Shown: positions 44,701-52,888, numbered from the stretch's first letter. The stretch: 64,000 nucleotides of DNA from Anaerolineaceae bacterium (GCA_020634135.1 JACKCG010000002.1:310001-374000); one strand, 5' to 3'. The notes: generated by a model not told the origin, from the sequence alone. Numbers and translations are program-made.

Positions 44701-45084
44701 CAGCGCCAGACCGCAGCGCACCGCCCGAACGGCATCATCTTCGCGGGAAACGGGCGCGCCGAAGAAAGCCAGCAGCCCATCGCCCATCAACCGCGCGACC
44801 ATGCCTTCCATACGGTCTACCGCGTCGGTATACGCCCGCAGCGCCCCATCCATAATCTCCAGCACATCTTCGGGGTCTACATGTTCGAACATGGCGGTGG
44901 AAGATACCGTATCGGCGAACAAAATCGTGACGAGTTTGCGTTGTTCTACGCTGCTATGCGTTTCAATCTGCGCCAGTTTCTCGCGCAGCGCGGACTGGGT
45001 GGCATCCACAACCGCATCGCCCATGACGGCGCGTTGGGCTTCAAGTGCGGCGATAGCCTGCTCTAATTGCTCCCGTTCCAGCAC
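41728..45084 (-). CDS. Class III adenylate cyclase - AAA ATPase - TPR protein
   Basis: 1118 residues. After a short coiled coil, residues about 50-225 are a class III cyclase: LVTILFADTVSSTAMFE, ARLMGDGLLAFFGAP (second metal Asp), VGINTGLVALGEVGG and YTAMGDAINLAARLE with the Asn/Arg transition-state pair. Both metal Asp are kept, so it should make cAMP or cGMP. Next is an AAA_16/STAND-type ATPase with Walker A GDAGVGKSRL (about 284-293) and Walker B AAVLFLEDIHWADD, then from about 700 at least eight TPR repeats. Such proteins are signal-responsive cyclase regulators. Monocistronic on the - strand; no DNA-binding domain is seen. Confidence 0.93.
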   Translation of the reverse strand: MLEREQLEQAIAALEAQRAVMGDAVVDATQSALREKLAQIETHSSVEQRKLVTILFADTVSSTAMFEHVDPEDVLEIMDGALRAYTDAVDRMEGMVARLMGDGLLAFFGAPVSREDDAVRAVRCGLALVQAAREYAIQVERRWRVTGFNVRVGINTGLVALGEVGGAAGWEYTAMGDAINLAARLESNAPVGSTLISYDTYRHVRGMFEVRTLEPLRVKGKADPVPVYVVEREKPRTFQVSSRGMGDLETRMIGREAELKALQDALDVALEDHETQMVTILGDAGVGKSRLLREFDHWIDQLPDDVWHFTGRATIETQNLPYGLLRDVFSFRFKIQDSDNTATVWEKMEKGIARFLGPNTEKHAHHIGYLVGFDFSNSPFISTNETTRTTERALNYLRQFFLVATREDAAVLFLEDIHWADDKSLDFVSDLVQAYRHLPLVVLCLTRPILLERRPLWGEGRENHTLLNLRPLSRRDTRRLVEEILHKAQEIPPKLRNLIISGADGNPFYVEEFIKMLIDEGVIVKSEDHWQIQSERLEDLRIPPTLTEVLQARLDGLLPQHRLVLQRASIIGRIFWDDAIALMHIPGEESVENLEAILAALRGAELILAREQSAFAGTMEYIFKHSILRNVTYESVLKRHRRIYHAQVAEWLIKYSGDRTSEYTGRIADHYELAEATSQAVEYLSLACQRALLIGAYREAVKFGNRGLALVKDDDSVEAQQQKTMLLWQLGQAYESFGTSAEARQWYEQSLSVARTLDQPEHLVRPLNSLGWISHIQGESEVAEALFQESLRRARAANYRFGMTFALNGLGTIASARGEYESARRLFEECLAIARELGDKRRISVTLINLGHQAVLVQDYPTAEAYFQESLASSKEINSPDVAANALGGLGDIAIGREDYTKAQEYLEEALATARRIGHNRLTSSILDSLGVAAYQTGHYAQATQYLDEALKKAIDIGAVMQTLQILVRIARLLAKQEQAEQAVELLGLVLHHPAVSDEVKKGAGTLLKELEAALAPQVFAAALERGKALDVGAVLETLHVLVRVARIFAKDGQIEQAIELLSLVSHHPASFEDIKLEAETVLSELKSSVTQEIYQGALERGRTLEIEAVVQDILREG

Positions 45085-45285
45085 GCTGTTTTGACCTCAC
45101 TGCTATTCAGCTTGCGATGATGCGTCAATTCGCAATCACTATGTATTTTATATCCCGATAGCTATCTGCGAAACCCAACCCGCTATGTATTGCACCCTGA
45201 AAGCCGCTATAATGAGCCGGTCAGCCGGGGCATTTCCCCTGTGGGGTGCCTTTTGGATGATATTTGTAACGGGTTACCCTGAAAA

Positions 45286-46851
45286 ATGACTATGAAACTG
45301 AACATCAAACTCCTGCTCATCTGTCTGGCAGCCCTGGCGCTGCGGCTGGCGCTGCTGCCTTTCATTCAACATCCCGGCATCGGGGATTCCAACCATTACT
45401 ATAACCTGGGCATTTTCCTGGCCGAAGGGCGCGGTTACACGATTGACTATATCTGGCAGTATAACAACCCGCCCGCCGACCTGGTACATCCCGAAGACTA
45501 CTGGATGCCGCTCACCGGATTGTTTCCTGCGGCCTCATTCAGACTGTTTGGCGTCAGTGTTACGGCGGCGCTGCTGCCCTTTGTGCTGATGGGGGCGTGT
45601 ATCCCGGCGCTGGCGTATTGGGCCGGGCGACAGTTCGGCATCAGCGAGGGGGCGGCACTCTTTGCCGCTGCGGCTGCGGCTGTGCTGCCGGAATTTGTCC
45701 TCAATTCGCTGCGGACAGATACCACTGTCCCGAACCTGTTGCTGGTTGGCGTGAGCATCCTGCTGCTGACACGCGGCCTGCGGCGCGGCGGAATCCTCAA
45801 TTTTGCCGGAAGCGGGCTGGCGGCGGGGCTGGCCTATCTCGTTCGGAGTGACAGTTCCCTGCTGCTGCCCATGTTCGTTGTCACGCTCCTGGTTTACTGG
45901 CGGTGGGGGAAAGCCATCAGCGCCCAACCGCGCCGCTGGTGGTATGCCGCTCTTGTGCCGCTGGTGGCGATCCTGGTGGCGCTGCCCTGGAGTCTGCGGA
46001 ATCTCGAACTGACCGGCACGATTTCCACGCCGAAGCTCGATTATATGTTTTACCTGACCGACTTCCGCGACCACTGGGTTTACAGTACCGAACTCAACCT
46101 CGACACCCTCCTCGCCAGCCAGACTCCGGCGCAGTTGATTGGCAAACGCCTGTTTGAGATGGCCGCCAGTGCCAAGCTGCTCTATACGCAGTTGGATGTA
46201 TTCCTGGCGGTGGCGGTGTTTGGCGGGCTGCTCTTACTGCTGCGGGCGCGTGACCGGGAAAAGTGGCTGGCACTCGCGCCAACCCTGATTCTGCTGGGCG
46301 GCGTGTTTGTGTTTTACACCATTCTCGTCCCCTTTAAGAGTGAGGGGGGCAGCTTCAAGAAAGAATACCTCACCGTGATTCCGCTGCTGCTGCCGCTGGC
46401 GGGCTATGCGCTGGAAAAGGCGGTCACGGATCAGCGTATACGATTGGGGGTGATGGCGCTGGCGCTGCTTTTCACCGGGGCGAATGCCGTCGAACTGGTG
46501 CGGGCGGATGCGCGTTTCGCCGCCAATTACCTCAACACGATGCAAGGGGTAGCGGCCCAGGCGCAAGCCCTGCCGGACACCAACGGAGATGGTGAGATCA
46601 TCCTGATGGCGCAGGACCCGTTCATGCTGCGGTATGTGGGGATTCGCTCGGTGATGATTCCGATGGAGAACCGCGACGTGATTCTGGAAGTGGCGCGGCG
46701 TTACGGCGTGGACTACATCATGCTCCCGCCGGATCGCCCGGCGCTGGATGCCATCTACAATGGCACGGAAACCGACCCGCGTTTCGTGCCCCTCTACGAT
46801 TCCACCGGGCATAATCTCGCCTTTTTCGGCCTGGATTACACGGCTCAATAA
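45286..46851 (+). CDS. Glycosyltransferase family 39-like membrane protein
   Basis: 521 residues, about 10 membrane helices. The N-terminal loop after the first helix contains the catalytic acidic GDSNHYYNLG and YWMPLTGLFP, as in ArnT/PMT-type enzymes that use polyprenyl-phosphate sugars to glycosylate lipids or proteins outside the membrane. The C-terminal part from about 430 is a soluble domain (DPFMLRYVGIRSVMIP, VDYIMLPPDRP). ATG 45286 or ATG 45292 (MKLNIKLL) are both possible. lexA follows 111 nt downstream with its own promoter. Confidence 0.82.
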   Translation: MTMKLNIKLLLICLAALALRLALLPFIQHPGIGDSNHYYNLGIFLAEGRGYTIDYIWQYNNPPADLVHPEDYWMPLTGLFPAASFRLFGVSVTAALLPFVLMGACIPALAYWAGRQFGISEGAALFAAAAAAVLPEFVLNSLRTDTTVPNLLLVGVSILLLTRGLRRGGILNFAGSGLAAGLAYLVRSDSSLLLPMFVVTLLVYWRWGKAISAQPRRWWYAALVPLVAILVALPWSLRNLELTGTISTPKLDYMFYLTDFRDHWVYSTELNLDTLLASQTPAQLIGKRLFEMAASAKLLYTQLDVFLAVAVFGGLLLLLRARDREKWLALAPTLILLGGVFVFYTILVPFKSEGGSFKKEYLTVIPLLLPLAGYALEKAVTDQRIRLGVMALALLFTGANAVELVRADARFAANYLNTMQGVAAQAQALPDTNGDGEIILMAQDPFMLRYVGIRSVMIPMENRDVILEVARRYGVDYIMLPPDRPALDAIYNGTETDPRFVPLYDSTGHNLAFFGLDYTAQ

Positions 46852-46893
46852 TTGCCCTGGCCTATAGAACAAAGAGACCAGCGAAAGTTGAGT

Positions 46894-46923
46894 TTGACAG
46901 TCGAACCCTTGTTCGTATATAAT
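46894..46923 (+). promoter_or_regulatory. lexA promoter with SOS box
   Basis: TTGACA (46894-46899) and TATAAT (46918-46923) are 18 nt apart. Exactly between them lies CGAACCCTTGTTCG (46902-46915), a perfect CGAAC-N4-GTTCG palindrome, the LexA box of Bacillus, Actinobacteria and Chloroflexota. LexA bound here would block polymerase and autoregulate. A weaker match (AGAAC-N4-ATTCG) lies at 46926-46939. Confidence 0.93.
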
Positions 46924-46962
46924 GTAGAACAATCATTCGATTGTATTCAGAAAGTTCAAGTC

Positions 46963-47646
46963 ATGGCAGATAAAAAGGATTTTCATAAACTCTCAGACCG
47001 CCAGCGCAATATCCTGCGTTACATGGAATCGTATGTTGAAGCACACGGTTTCCCCCCCACCATCCGCGAAATCGGTGAGGCAACGAACATCAATTCAACG
47101 TCGGTGGTCAACTACAACCTCAACAAGCTGGTGCAGGCTGGCTACCTGGATCGTTCATCGCATGTCTCGCGTGGGCTGCGGCTGATCGCCGATATTCCCG
47201 GCGGGCGCAAGCGCTCGAAAAAGCTGGGCGTGTCCCCGCGAGTCGGGCTGGGCGTTCCGTTAGCCGGGTATATCTTCGCCAGTGAACCGGTGCAGGTGTT
47301 GGGCGATATTGACCAGCAGGAAGAGCAGGTCGAAGTGACGGCCTCCATGCTGGGTGGTTTCGACCAATCGGAAGTGTATGCTTTGCAGGTGCGCGGTGAA
47401 TCCATGATTGACGCGATGATTCGGGAAGGTGACATTGTGCTCTTCCGCCGCCAGGAAACCGCTCGCAACGGGGATATGGTCGCCGTGTGGCTGACGGATC
47501 GCAGCGAAACGACGCTCAAATATTTCTACAACGAAGGCCACCGTATCCGGCTGCAACCGGCACATCCGACGATGGAGCCGATTTACGTGGATGCCAAGTA
47601 CTGCCAGATTCAGGGCAAGGTGCTGTCTATCATCCGACAAGCATAG
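46963..47646 (+). CDS. lexA: LexA repressor
   Basis: 227 residues. The winged-helix DNA-binding domain (1-75) reads LSDRQRNILRYMESYVEAHG, FPPTIREIGEATNINSTSV. The C-terminal S24 self-cleavage domain has the nucleophile in RGESMIDAMI (Ser147) and the Lys in SETTLKYF (Lys186). The bond cleaved in most LexAs is Ala-Gly; the aligned residues here, in PLAGYIFASEP, are Ala106-Ser107. ATG 46963 is used because upstream frame extension runs through the SOS box promoter. Represses SOS genes until RecA filaments trigger cleavage. Confidence 0.96.
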   Translation: MADKKDFHKLSDRQRNILRYMESYVEAHGFPPTIREIGEATNINSTSVVNYNLNKLVQAGYLDRSSHVSRGLRLIADIPGGRKRSKKLGVSPRVGLGVPLAGYIFASEPVQVLGDIDQQEEQVEVTASMLGGFDQSEVYALQVRGESMIDAMIREGDIVLFRRQETARNGDMVAVWLTDRSETTLKYFYNEGHRIRLQPAHPTMEPIYVDAKYCQIQGKVLSIIRQA

Positions 47647-47790
47647 CCACTCGTTGCTGGCTTCTCTGGCCGCTGGCTGTATGCGAACCTGGGCGCACGC
47701 TGCTGCGCTGCTCTCCTGATGGAGAATCTGAAAAGAAAGTGACGTATCAGCCAGTCGGCTTATTTTCCCTGAGCCTGACCAACCCCGTTT

Positions 47791-47818
47791 TTGCAAAAAA
47801 CCGCAAGAGTGCTACACT
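47791..47818 (+). promoter_or_regulatory. Possible promoter for the TPR gene
   Basis: TTGCAA (47791-47796) and TACACT (47813-47818) are 16 nt apart, 46 nt before ATG 47864. Confidence 0.45.
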
Positions 47819-47863
47819 CTTGAAGACATAGCACCAACCCAACCCATCCAATCTGGTTTCATC

Positions 47864-49072
47864 ATGCGTATTCGACGCGAGCAATCCCGGCTTAGGTTTA
47901 CCAGACAGCGCCGCCGTCGCTCTGGCTGTTTTTCGTTGGCGGTTATTCTTGGCCTGGTTCTGGGTGGCGTCGTGATTTCCTGGCAGTGGCTCGGTCAGCG
48001 TCTGATAACCGGAACCGCCACGCGCCCCAATATGGATTCCCTGGCGCTGGCGTATAACGCCTTCCAGCGCGGCGACCTGGATGAGACGATTAATCAGGCC
48101 CGGCAGGCGCTGGTGGAAGACCCCAGGCAGACAGAGGCGGCCTCACTGCTGGCGCGGGCGCTGGTTTACCGCAGTTATACCGACTATGACCGGGCCGTAG
48201 ACCGTCAATTGGCGCTGGAACTGGTGGACGAAGCGCTGCGGCGCACACCCGGCAATCTGACGCTGATGGCGGCGCGTGCCTATGCGCTGCAAGCGGTGGG
48301 GGAGCCGGTGGCGGCGGCACAGATGGCGCAGCAGGTATTAGAGCAGGATTCCACCCAGGGGTTGGCGCGGGTATCGCTGGCTCTGGCGTATGGCGGCGCG
48401 GGGAGTTTTGAACTGGCGCTGCGGGAAAGCCTGCAAGCCGCCGAAAACCCGGCCTGGCAGATGGACAGCCAGCGGGCGCTGGCGATCAGTTACAGTGACC
48501 TGGGCGATTACCAGAGTGCCATCAAGGCGGTTGAACGGGCAATCAGCCTGAACAGCCGGTTGGTGCCGCTCTATTTTGAACGGGCGCTCTACTCGCTGCA
48601 AATTGGCGATGCGGATACGGCGACGGCAGCCTATTTCCAGGTGCTGGCGCTTGACCCGGATAACGTCAAGGCACGGCTGCGGCTGTGCGAACTATCGAGT
48701 CTGCTACGCGAACGCGATGCGGCGATTACCTACTGCCAGCAGGTAACAGAACTCGCCCCGGCCTGGGCGGATGGCTGGTACCAGTTGGGGCGCGAATACT
48801 TCCTGCAAGGGAATTTCCAGGCTGCACAAGAGAACCTGCACCGCTGTTCGTCGCTTCAGGTTATGCAGAATGTGTCTATCGCCAATCGCCGCTTTGAGTG
48901 CTGGTATCTGCAAGGGCAGGCAGCGGAAATCCTGGGTGACTGCGCCGGGCTGCTGGCAACCTATAACGAATTCCGTGAGATGGCCGTCTCAGCCGCCATC
49001 CCGCAAACCTGGGTTTATCCCCCCGAAGGCCCGCCCGGTTGTTCAACGACCCCGGCACAACCTCCGAATTGA
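47864..49072 (+). CDS. Membrane-anchored TPR protein
   Basis: 402 residues. A very basic N-terminus (RIRREQSRLRFTRQRRRRS) is followed by one membrane helix (about 23-45), placing the rest outside the membrane. From about 60 on there are TPR repeats: LALAYNAFQRGDLDETINQAR, LTLMAARAYALQAVGEPVAA, DLGDYQSAIKAVERAI, YFERALYSLQIGDADTATAA and ADGWYQLGREYFLQGNFQAA. A scaffold for protein contacts, partner unknown. The repeat array at 49.1 kb follows its stop. Confidence 0.85.
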   Translation: MRIRREQSRLRFTRQRRRRSGCFSLAVILGLVLGGVVISWQWLGQRLITGTATRPNMDSLALAYNAFQRGDLDETINQARQALVEDPRQTEAASLLARALVYRSYTDYDRAVDRQLALELVDEALRRTPGNLTLMAARAYALQAVGEPVAAAQMAQQVLEQDSTQGLARVSLALAYGGAGSFELALRESLQAAENPAWQMDSQRALAISYSDLGDYQSAIKAVERAISLNSRLVPLYFERALYSLQIGDADTATAAYFQVLALDPDNVKARLRLCELSSLLRERDAAITYCQQVTELAPAWADGWYQLGREYFLQGNFQAAQENLHRCSSLQVMQNVSIANRRFECWYLQGQAAEILGDCAGLLATYNEFREMAVSAAIPQTWVYPPEGPPGCSTTPAQPPN

Positions 49073-49122
49073 CCGCGCGGAGTGATGACAACCCACACCG
49101 CTCATTCAATCCGCGCCTGCCG

Positions 49123-49210
49123 TTCACTTTCCACTCTGCACATTCAACTTTCCCCGCTTTACCACACGACTCAGCACCGCCTTCACTTTCCACTCTGCAC
49201 ATTCAACTTT
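49123..49210. repeat. 29-nt direct repeat, two perfect copies
   Basis: Positions 49123-49151 and 49182-49210 are identical over 29 nt, 59 nt apart start to start. A partial third copy (CTTTCCACTCTG) lies around 49235-49246. The spacers are also pyrimidine-rich. Confidence 0.85.
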
Positions 49211-49351
49211 TCACTGCTTTTGCCTCAAGACTTTCCTTTCCACTCTGAACAAATGTTTGAACAAAGATTCACCCCCTTCGCCCCATTTTGTGCTATCGTA
49301 AGCCTGTAGATTAGTCATCGGTGGTCGTCTCTCAATGATCAGATTCTCCCC

Positions 49352-49563
49352 AGGACTCAGGGCTGCCTTTCGCCTCAGCGCTCAAGACTCAGAGCTGCTT
49401 TTACCTTTCGCCTCAGTACACAAGACTCAGCCCTGCTTTCCCTTCCCATCCGACCCTTTTTTCCGCTATCCCTCAAGACTCAGTACTCAAGACTCAGCAC
49501 TGTTTACCCGGCACTTTCAGCTTTTTACTGCTTTTGCCTTTCGCCCCAGTGCTCAAGACTCAG
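49352..49563. repeat. Short repeat family CTCAAGACTCAG
   Basis: Exact or near-exact copies lie at 49381-49392, 49419-49430 (ACAAG variant), 49472-49483, 49486-49497 and 49552-49563, with a variant at 49352. Several are followed by NNCTGC. The gap 49073-49816 has no supported gene. Downstream to 49700 are further short TTTTGCAGCA-like repeats and a small hairpin CTGCAA/TTGCAG (49638-49658). Confidence 0.7.
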
Positions 49564-49816
49564 GGCTGCCCTTAACGTTTTTGCAGCATAATCACGCATT
49601 TTGCAGCACAGGTACACCACCACTCACGGGAGGATTACTGCAATCGCTTCGGTTGCAGCGCAAATCCGTTTTGTAGCAAAAACACCCGGTACGCATGGCC
49701 TGAGACTCTGCCCCAATAGTGAAATGCGCCCCGGTACTTGTGTTAGGGTGTGCGATCCGCCGGATTCCGCTATACTAGAGGTGTGTAATCAGCGGTAGAT
49801 TCAGGAGATAAGGGGC

Positions 49817-50869
49817 ATGTCGAAGCGAATCCCGATAATTGTGAGTTTGTTGATCGTGGCGCTGCTGTTCACCCTGGTGTTGGGCACATCCAGCGCCCAG
49901 GAGTATGGCTTCAACTGGTCGGCCACGTTTTATAATACACCGACGCTGACCGGCACAGGCGTGCCTGTCACCGGTATCAACGGCATTAACTTCAATTGGG
50001 GTACAGGCGTCCCGATTGTGAATGGCGTGGCGGTGCCGGGTATCGCTGCGGATAATTTTTCGGCGGCCTTCACATCCAGCCAGACGTTTCTGGATGGGGT
50101 GTATACCTTTACGGTGACATCCGACGACGGCGTGCGTGTCATTATTGACGGCCAGGTGGTACTGGATCGTTTTATTGGTCGCGTGGAGACCACCGATACA
50201 TTTACGCATACTATGACGGCTGGTGTTCACAGCCTGCGGGTAGAATATTTCGAGGGTATTGACAAGGCGATTGTGCGTGTGCAGTGGACCTATACGGGCG
50301 TTGCTCCCACCGTTGGCCCCAGCCCGACGCCCGGCCCGACCAATACACCGGCCCCGACTGGCCTGCCATCTATTCCTGGTGGGGCGATGAGCGCCGTCGT
50401 CATTCGTGCCTCGGTGCTGAATATCCGGGCAGCGCCTTCCATGTACGCCCCGCGTCTCGGCTCAGTGCTGCGCGGACAGGAATACCAGGTGATCGGGCGT
50501 GACGAGAATGCCCGCTGGTTCCTGTTGCAACTCAGCGGCTTCCAGGGATGGGCGCTCGGTTACTATCTCTATATCCGCGATAACGAATTTAACGCCCCTG
50601 TGATTAGTGATTATGTGTTGCAGGATAACCCCGCCTCGGTTTCCGGTGTGGTGGCAACCTCGTATGGCACGCTGCGGCTGCGGGCTGAACCCAGCACAGC
50701 GGCGGCACAGATTGGACGCATCGTGTGGGGCGGCGTGATGGCCGTCACCGGCAAGACGCGGGATGGCATCTGGTGGCGCGTGGTGTGGAAAGGCACAACC
50801 GGTTGGGCATACTCGCCCTTCCTGCGGATTACCGAAGGCAGCCTGGCGGATGTCCCGGTGATTGAGTAG
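49817..50869 (+). CDS. Secreted PA14 and SH3-domain protein
   Basis: 350 residues. The signal peptide (PIIVSLLIVALLFTLVLG) is followed by a PA14-like beta-barrel (about 30-155): NWSATFYNTPTLTGTGVPV, FSAAFTSSQTFLDGVYTFTV, TSDDGVRVIIDGQVVLD and GVHSLRVEYFEG. A Thr/Pro linker and two bacterial SH3 domains (about 195-255 and 270-345, each with LNIRAAPS or LRLRAEPS and WALGYYLYI or WAYSPFLRI) complete it. Likely binds glycans or cell wall outside the cell. Chosen start ATG 49817; a TATACT lies at 49771. Confidence 0.85.
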   Translation: MSKRIPIIVSLLIVALLFTLVLGTSSAQEYGFNWSATFYNTPTLTGTGVPVTGINGINFNWGTGVPIVNGVAVPGIAADNFSAAFTSSQTFLDGVYTFTVTSDDGVRVIIDGQVVLDRFIGRVETTDTFTHTMTAGVHSLRVEYFEGIDKAIVRVQWTYTGVAPTVGPSPTPGPTNTPAPTGLPSIPGGAMSAVVIRASVLNIRAAPSMYAPRLGSVLRGQEYQVIGRDENARWFLLQLSGFQGWALGYYLYIRDNEFNAPVISDYVLQDNPASVSGVVATSYGTLRLRAEPSTAAAQIGRIVWGGVMAVTGKTRDGIWWRVVWKGTTGWAYSPFLRITEGSLADVPVIE

Positions 50870-50886
50870 CGAGACAGGTAGCACGC

Positions 50887-50928
50887 ATTCTGATAAAGGG
50901 ACGCACTCCGGTTGCGTCTCTTTTTATC
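50887..50928 (+). terminator. Terminator after the PA14-SH3 gene
   Basis: GGGACGCA (50898-50905) pairs with TGCGTCTC (50913-50920, one G-U pair), followed by TTTTT (50921-50925). Flanking GATAAA/TTTATC extends the stem. Confidence 0.85.
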
Positions 50929-51029
50929 GCAAGTCCCTGAAACCTGTCCCGCGACTGCACGGTATGTAGTAAAATAGACCCAGCCTTGCGAGGCTGTTTG
51001 TAGACACACAATCAGACCAGGAAAACGCT

Positions 51030-52139
51030 GTGACCTCAACCCGATTAGTGCTCCCCAGCGGGCAGCGGCGGCGTACCCGGTTGGCCCGTATGCTGCGGGC
51101 GGCCTGGCGCGACTCAAGTGCCCTGCTGCGCGAATTTCGCAGACCATTGATGGCGTTTCTGTTCGTCACACTTGTAGGTGGTTTTGTCTACGGCGAACTG
51201 TATAACCGCGCGCGCGTCCCCAAAGGAGAAGCGCCGCTGGCGTTGATTGACCGCCCGTATGTGATGTTACAGTTGATGATCCTGGAAACGCCGGGAGAAG
51301 CCCCGCCCGAACCGGAGTTGATTATTTTCTGGTATGCGCTGCCGGTGGCGGCGGTATATATTGTCGGGCGCGGCGTGGCTGACTTTGTGCGCCTGTTTTT
51401 TAATCGTGAAGAGAGACGCAGTGCCTGGGAGGAAGCGGTGGCCTCAACATATCGCAATCACATTATCGTGGCGGGGGTAGGTCATGTTGGGCTGCGGGTC
51501 GCCCGCACGCTGGTTCACATGGGTTTCGAGGTGGTCGCAATTGACCAGAAAGCCCGCCCGGAAATAGACAAGGAGCTGAGCGAACTCGGTATTCCGATGA
51601 TTGCGCTGGATGCTCGTACCCCGCTGGCGCTGGAAAAAGCCGGACTACCGCACGCACAGGCCTTTGTCGTGTGTACATCCAGCGATCACACGAATCTGGA
51701 GGCGATTATGCGGGCGCGTGACCTCAACCCGGACATTCGCATTGTCGCCCGGATGTGGGATAACCAATTCGCCAACCAGCTCAACCGTTTCATGGGTGTT
51801 CAGGCCGTCCTGAGTGCCTCCGACCTGGCTGCGCCATCCTTTGCCGGGGCGGCGGTGGGTATTGAAATCACGCAGACGCTCCACATTCGCGGAGTGGACT
51901 ACAGCATGATTAACATGAACGTTGAGCCGGGGTCGTTTATGGATCATTCCACGATAGACACGTTGCAGGAGGATAATGAGATTGACATCGTACTGCACGG
52001 GCGCGGTGGTTCAATGATCGTCCACCCGGATGGCGACATCCCGGTACAGGCCGGGGACATGCTGGTGATATTCGCCCGTTACGACAAAATTGTGCAGTTG
52101 GTAGCCCGCAACCGGCGCGGTTCCAACGGGGCGGATTAA
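51030..52139 (+). CDS. Two-TM protein with RCK (TrkA-N/TrkA-C) domain
   Basis: 369 residues from GTG 51030 (AGGA at 51019-51022). Two membrane helices (about 40-57 and 97-118) are followed by an RCK domain: NHIIVAGVGHVGLRVARTL (GxGxxG, 149-154), EVVAIDQKARPE, MIALDARTPLALEKAGLPHA, then a TrkA_C part ending VQAGDMLVIFARYDKIVQL. It looks like a ligand-gated K+ channel. However, the loop between the helices (GEAPLALIDRPYVMLQLMIL) has no T-V-G-Y-G filter, so it may conduct another ion or act as a regulator. The last 33 nt are the left copy of a direct repeat. Confidence 0.82.
   Translation: MTSTRLVLPSGQRRRTRLARMLRAAWRDSSALLREFRRPLMAFLFVTLVGGFVYGELYNRARVPKGEAPLALIDRPYVMLQLMILETPGEAPPEPELIIFWYALPVAAVYIVGRGVADFVRLFFNREERRSAWEEAVASTYRNHIIVAGVGHVGLRVARTLVHMGFEVVAIDQKARPEIDKELSELGIPMIALDARTPLALEKAGLPHAQAFVVCTSSDHTNLEAIMRARDLNPDIRIVARMWDNQFANQLNRFMGVQAVLSASDLAAPSFAGAAVGIEITQTLHIRGVDYSMINMNVEPGSFMDHSTIDTLQEDNEIDIVLHGRGGSMIVHPDGDIPVQAGDMLVIFARYDKIVQLVARNRRGSNGAD
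52107..52139. repeat. 33-bp direct repeat, left copy
   Basis: Identical over 33 nt to 52988-53020. It forms the end, including the stop codon, of the RCK gene and marks one edge of an 881-bp insertion. Confidence 0.95.
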
Positions 52140-52268
52140 ATGGACAAGGCAGAACCTCATCGGAATCGGGGCGGTGGACTAGAGGTAATGGATAAACGGG
52201 ACTGACTTGGTGACTGTCCCAGGTTGCGATGTACAATAAGGAAAATGGCAGGGAGATAGGAAAGCAGA

Positions 52269-52505
52269 ATGAGTACATTGGAACAGGAAATTATTGATAG
52301 GTTTCGCCAGTTAGAATCCCCCGCAAGACAGCGTGTGCTGGATATTCTGGAACAACTGGAACGTGAGCGCCCCCTTTCCGCCCTGGAATTGATGCAACTC
52401 CCCGATGCAGAACGGAAGCGGCGTGTTCAGGCGGCCATTACCTCGGCTGTGGACGAAGATTTTGAGACTTTTGAAGCCTACGGCGAAGAAGTTTTTCATG
52501 ACTGA
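52269..52505 (+). CDS. MazE-like or other type II antitoxin candidate
   Basis: 78 residues, small and acidic at its end (VDEDFETFEAYGEEVFHD). The N-terminal half (EQEIIDRFRQLESPARQRVLDILEQLERERPLS) is helical. Its end overlaps by 8 nt a MazF/PemK-like gene, the usual antitoxin-toxin order. AGGAAAG precedes ATG 52269, and a possible promoter (TTGGTG 52207, TACAAT 52232, 19-nt spacer) lies inside the insertion. The DNA-binding family is not recognised. The partner gene is broken, so this may now be an orphan antitoxin. Confidence 0.65.
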   Translation: MSTLEQEIIDRFRQLESPARQRVLDILEQLERERPLSALELMQLPDAERKRRVQAAITSAVDEDFETFEAYGEEVFHD

Positions 52506-52851
52506 TGCTATTCAGCGGGGTGATATTTGGATGATTCGCTTTGATCCAAGTGAGGGGATGAAATCCATAAAATACGACCAGCGGTGGTCATGACAGTTGC
52601 AGGAGCGGGCAAAATTCGCTTGCAGATTGTCGTCCCTGTCACAGGTTGGCAGCCACAGTTCAATCGTTATTTTTGGATGGTACATCTGTCTCCTAACGTC
52701 CAAAATGGATTGTCGAAAGACTCCTCGGCTGATGCTTTTCAAGTGAAATCGCTGTCCGTGAATCGCTTTCAGCACACTGGGCAATGTGACGACAGATCAA
52801 TTGAATGAGATTAGTACCGCAATTGCATTGTGTATCGGCTATATGCCCTAG
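52498..52851 (+). pseudogene. MazF/PemK-like toxin, frameshifted
   Basis: Three frames together give a MazF-type mRNA interferase. MTDAIQRGDIWMIRFDPSEG is read from ATG 52498; then, after a -1 slip in the G-run 52554-52557, DEIHKIRPAVVMTVAGAG and on to NRFQH; then, after a compensating +1 shift near 52776, LGNVTTDQLNEISTAIALCI up to TAG 52851. The GDIW and RPAVV motifs are family hallmarks. In the first frame TGA comes at 52591-52593, so the product is truncated at 31 codons. Either an inactivated toxin or sequencing error in a homopolymer, though the second shift is not in one. Confidence 0.75.
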
Positions 52852-52888
52852 CAACACGGGACACCATGTCACGAACTTCCCGTTCCGG

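Noticed and set aside
43774..45066. 430-codon open frame on the + strand
   Set aside because: It lies entirely antisense to the cyclase-ATPase-TPR gene, whose protein has many known motifs; the + frame is a by-product of GC-rich codon use.
49123..49563. CRISPR array
   Set aside because: Repeat units differ in length and sequence, spacers are short and of unequal length, and no cas gene is near.
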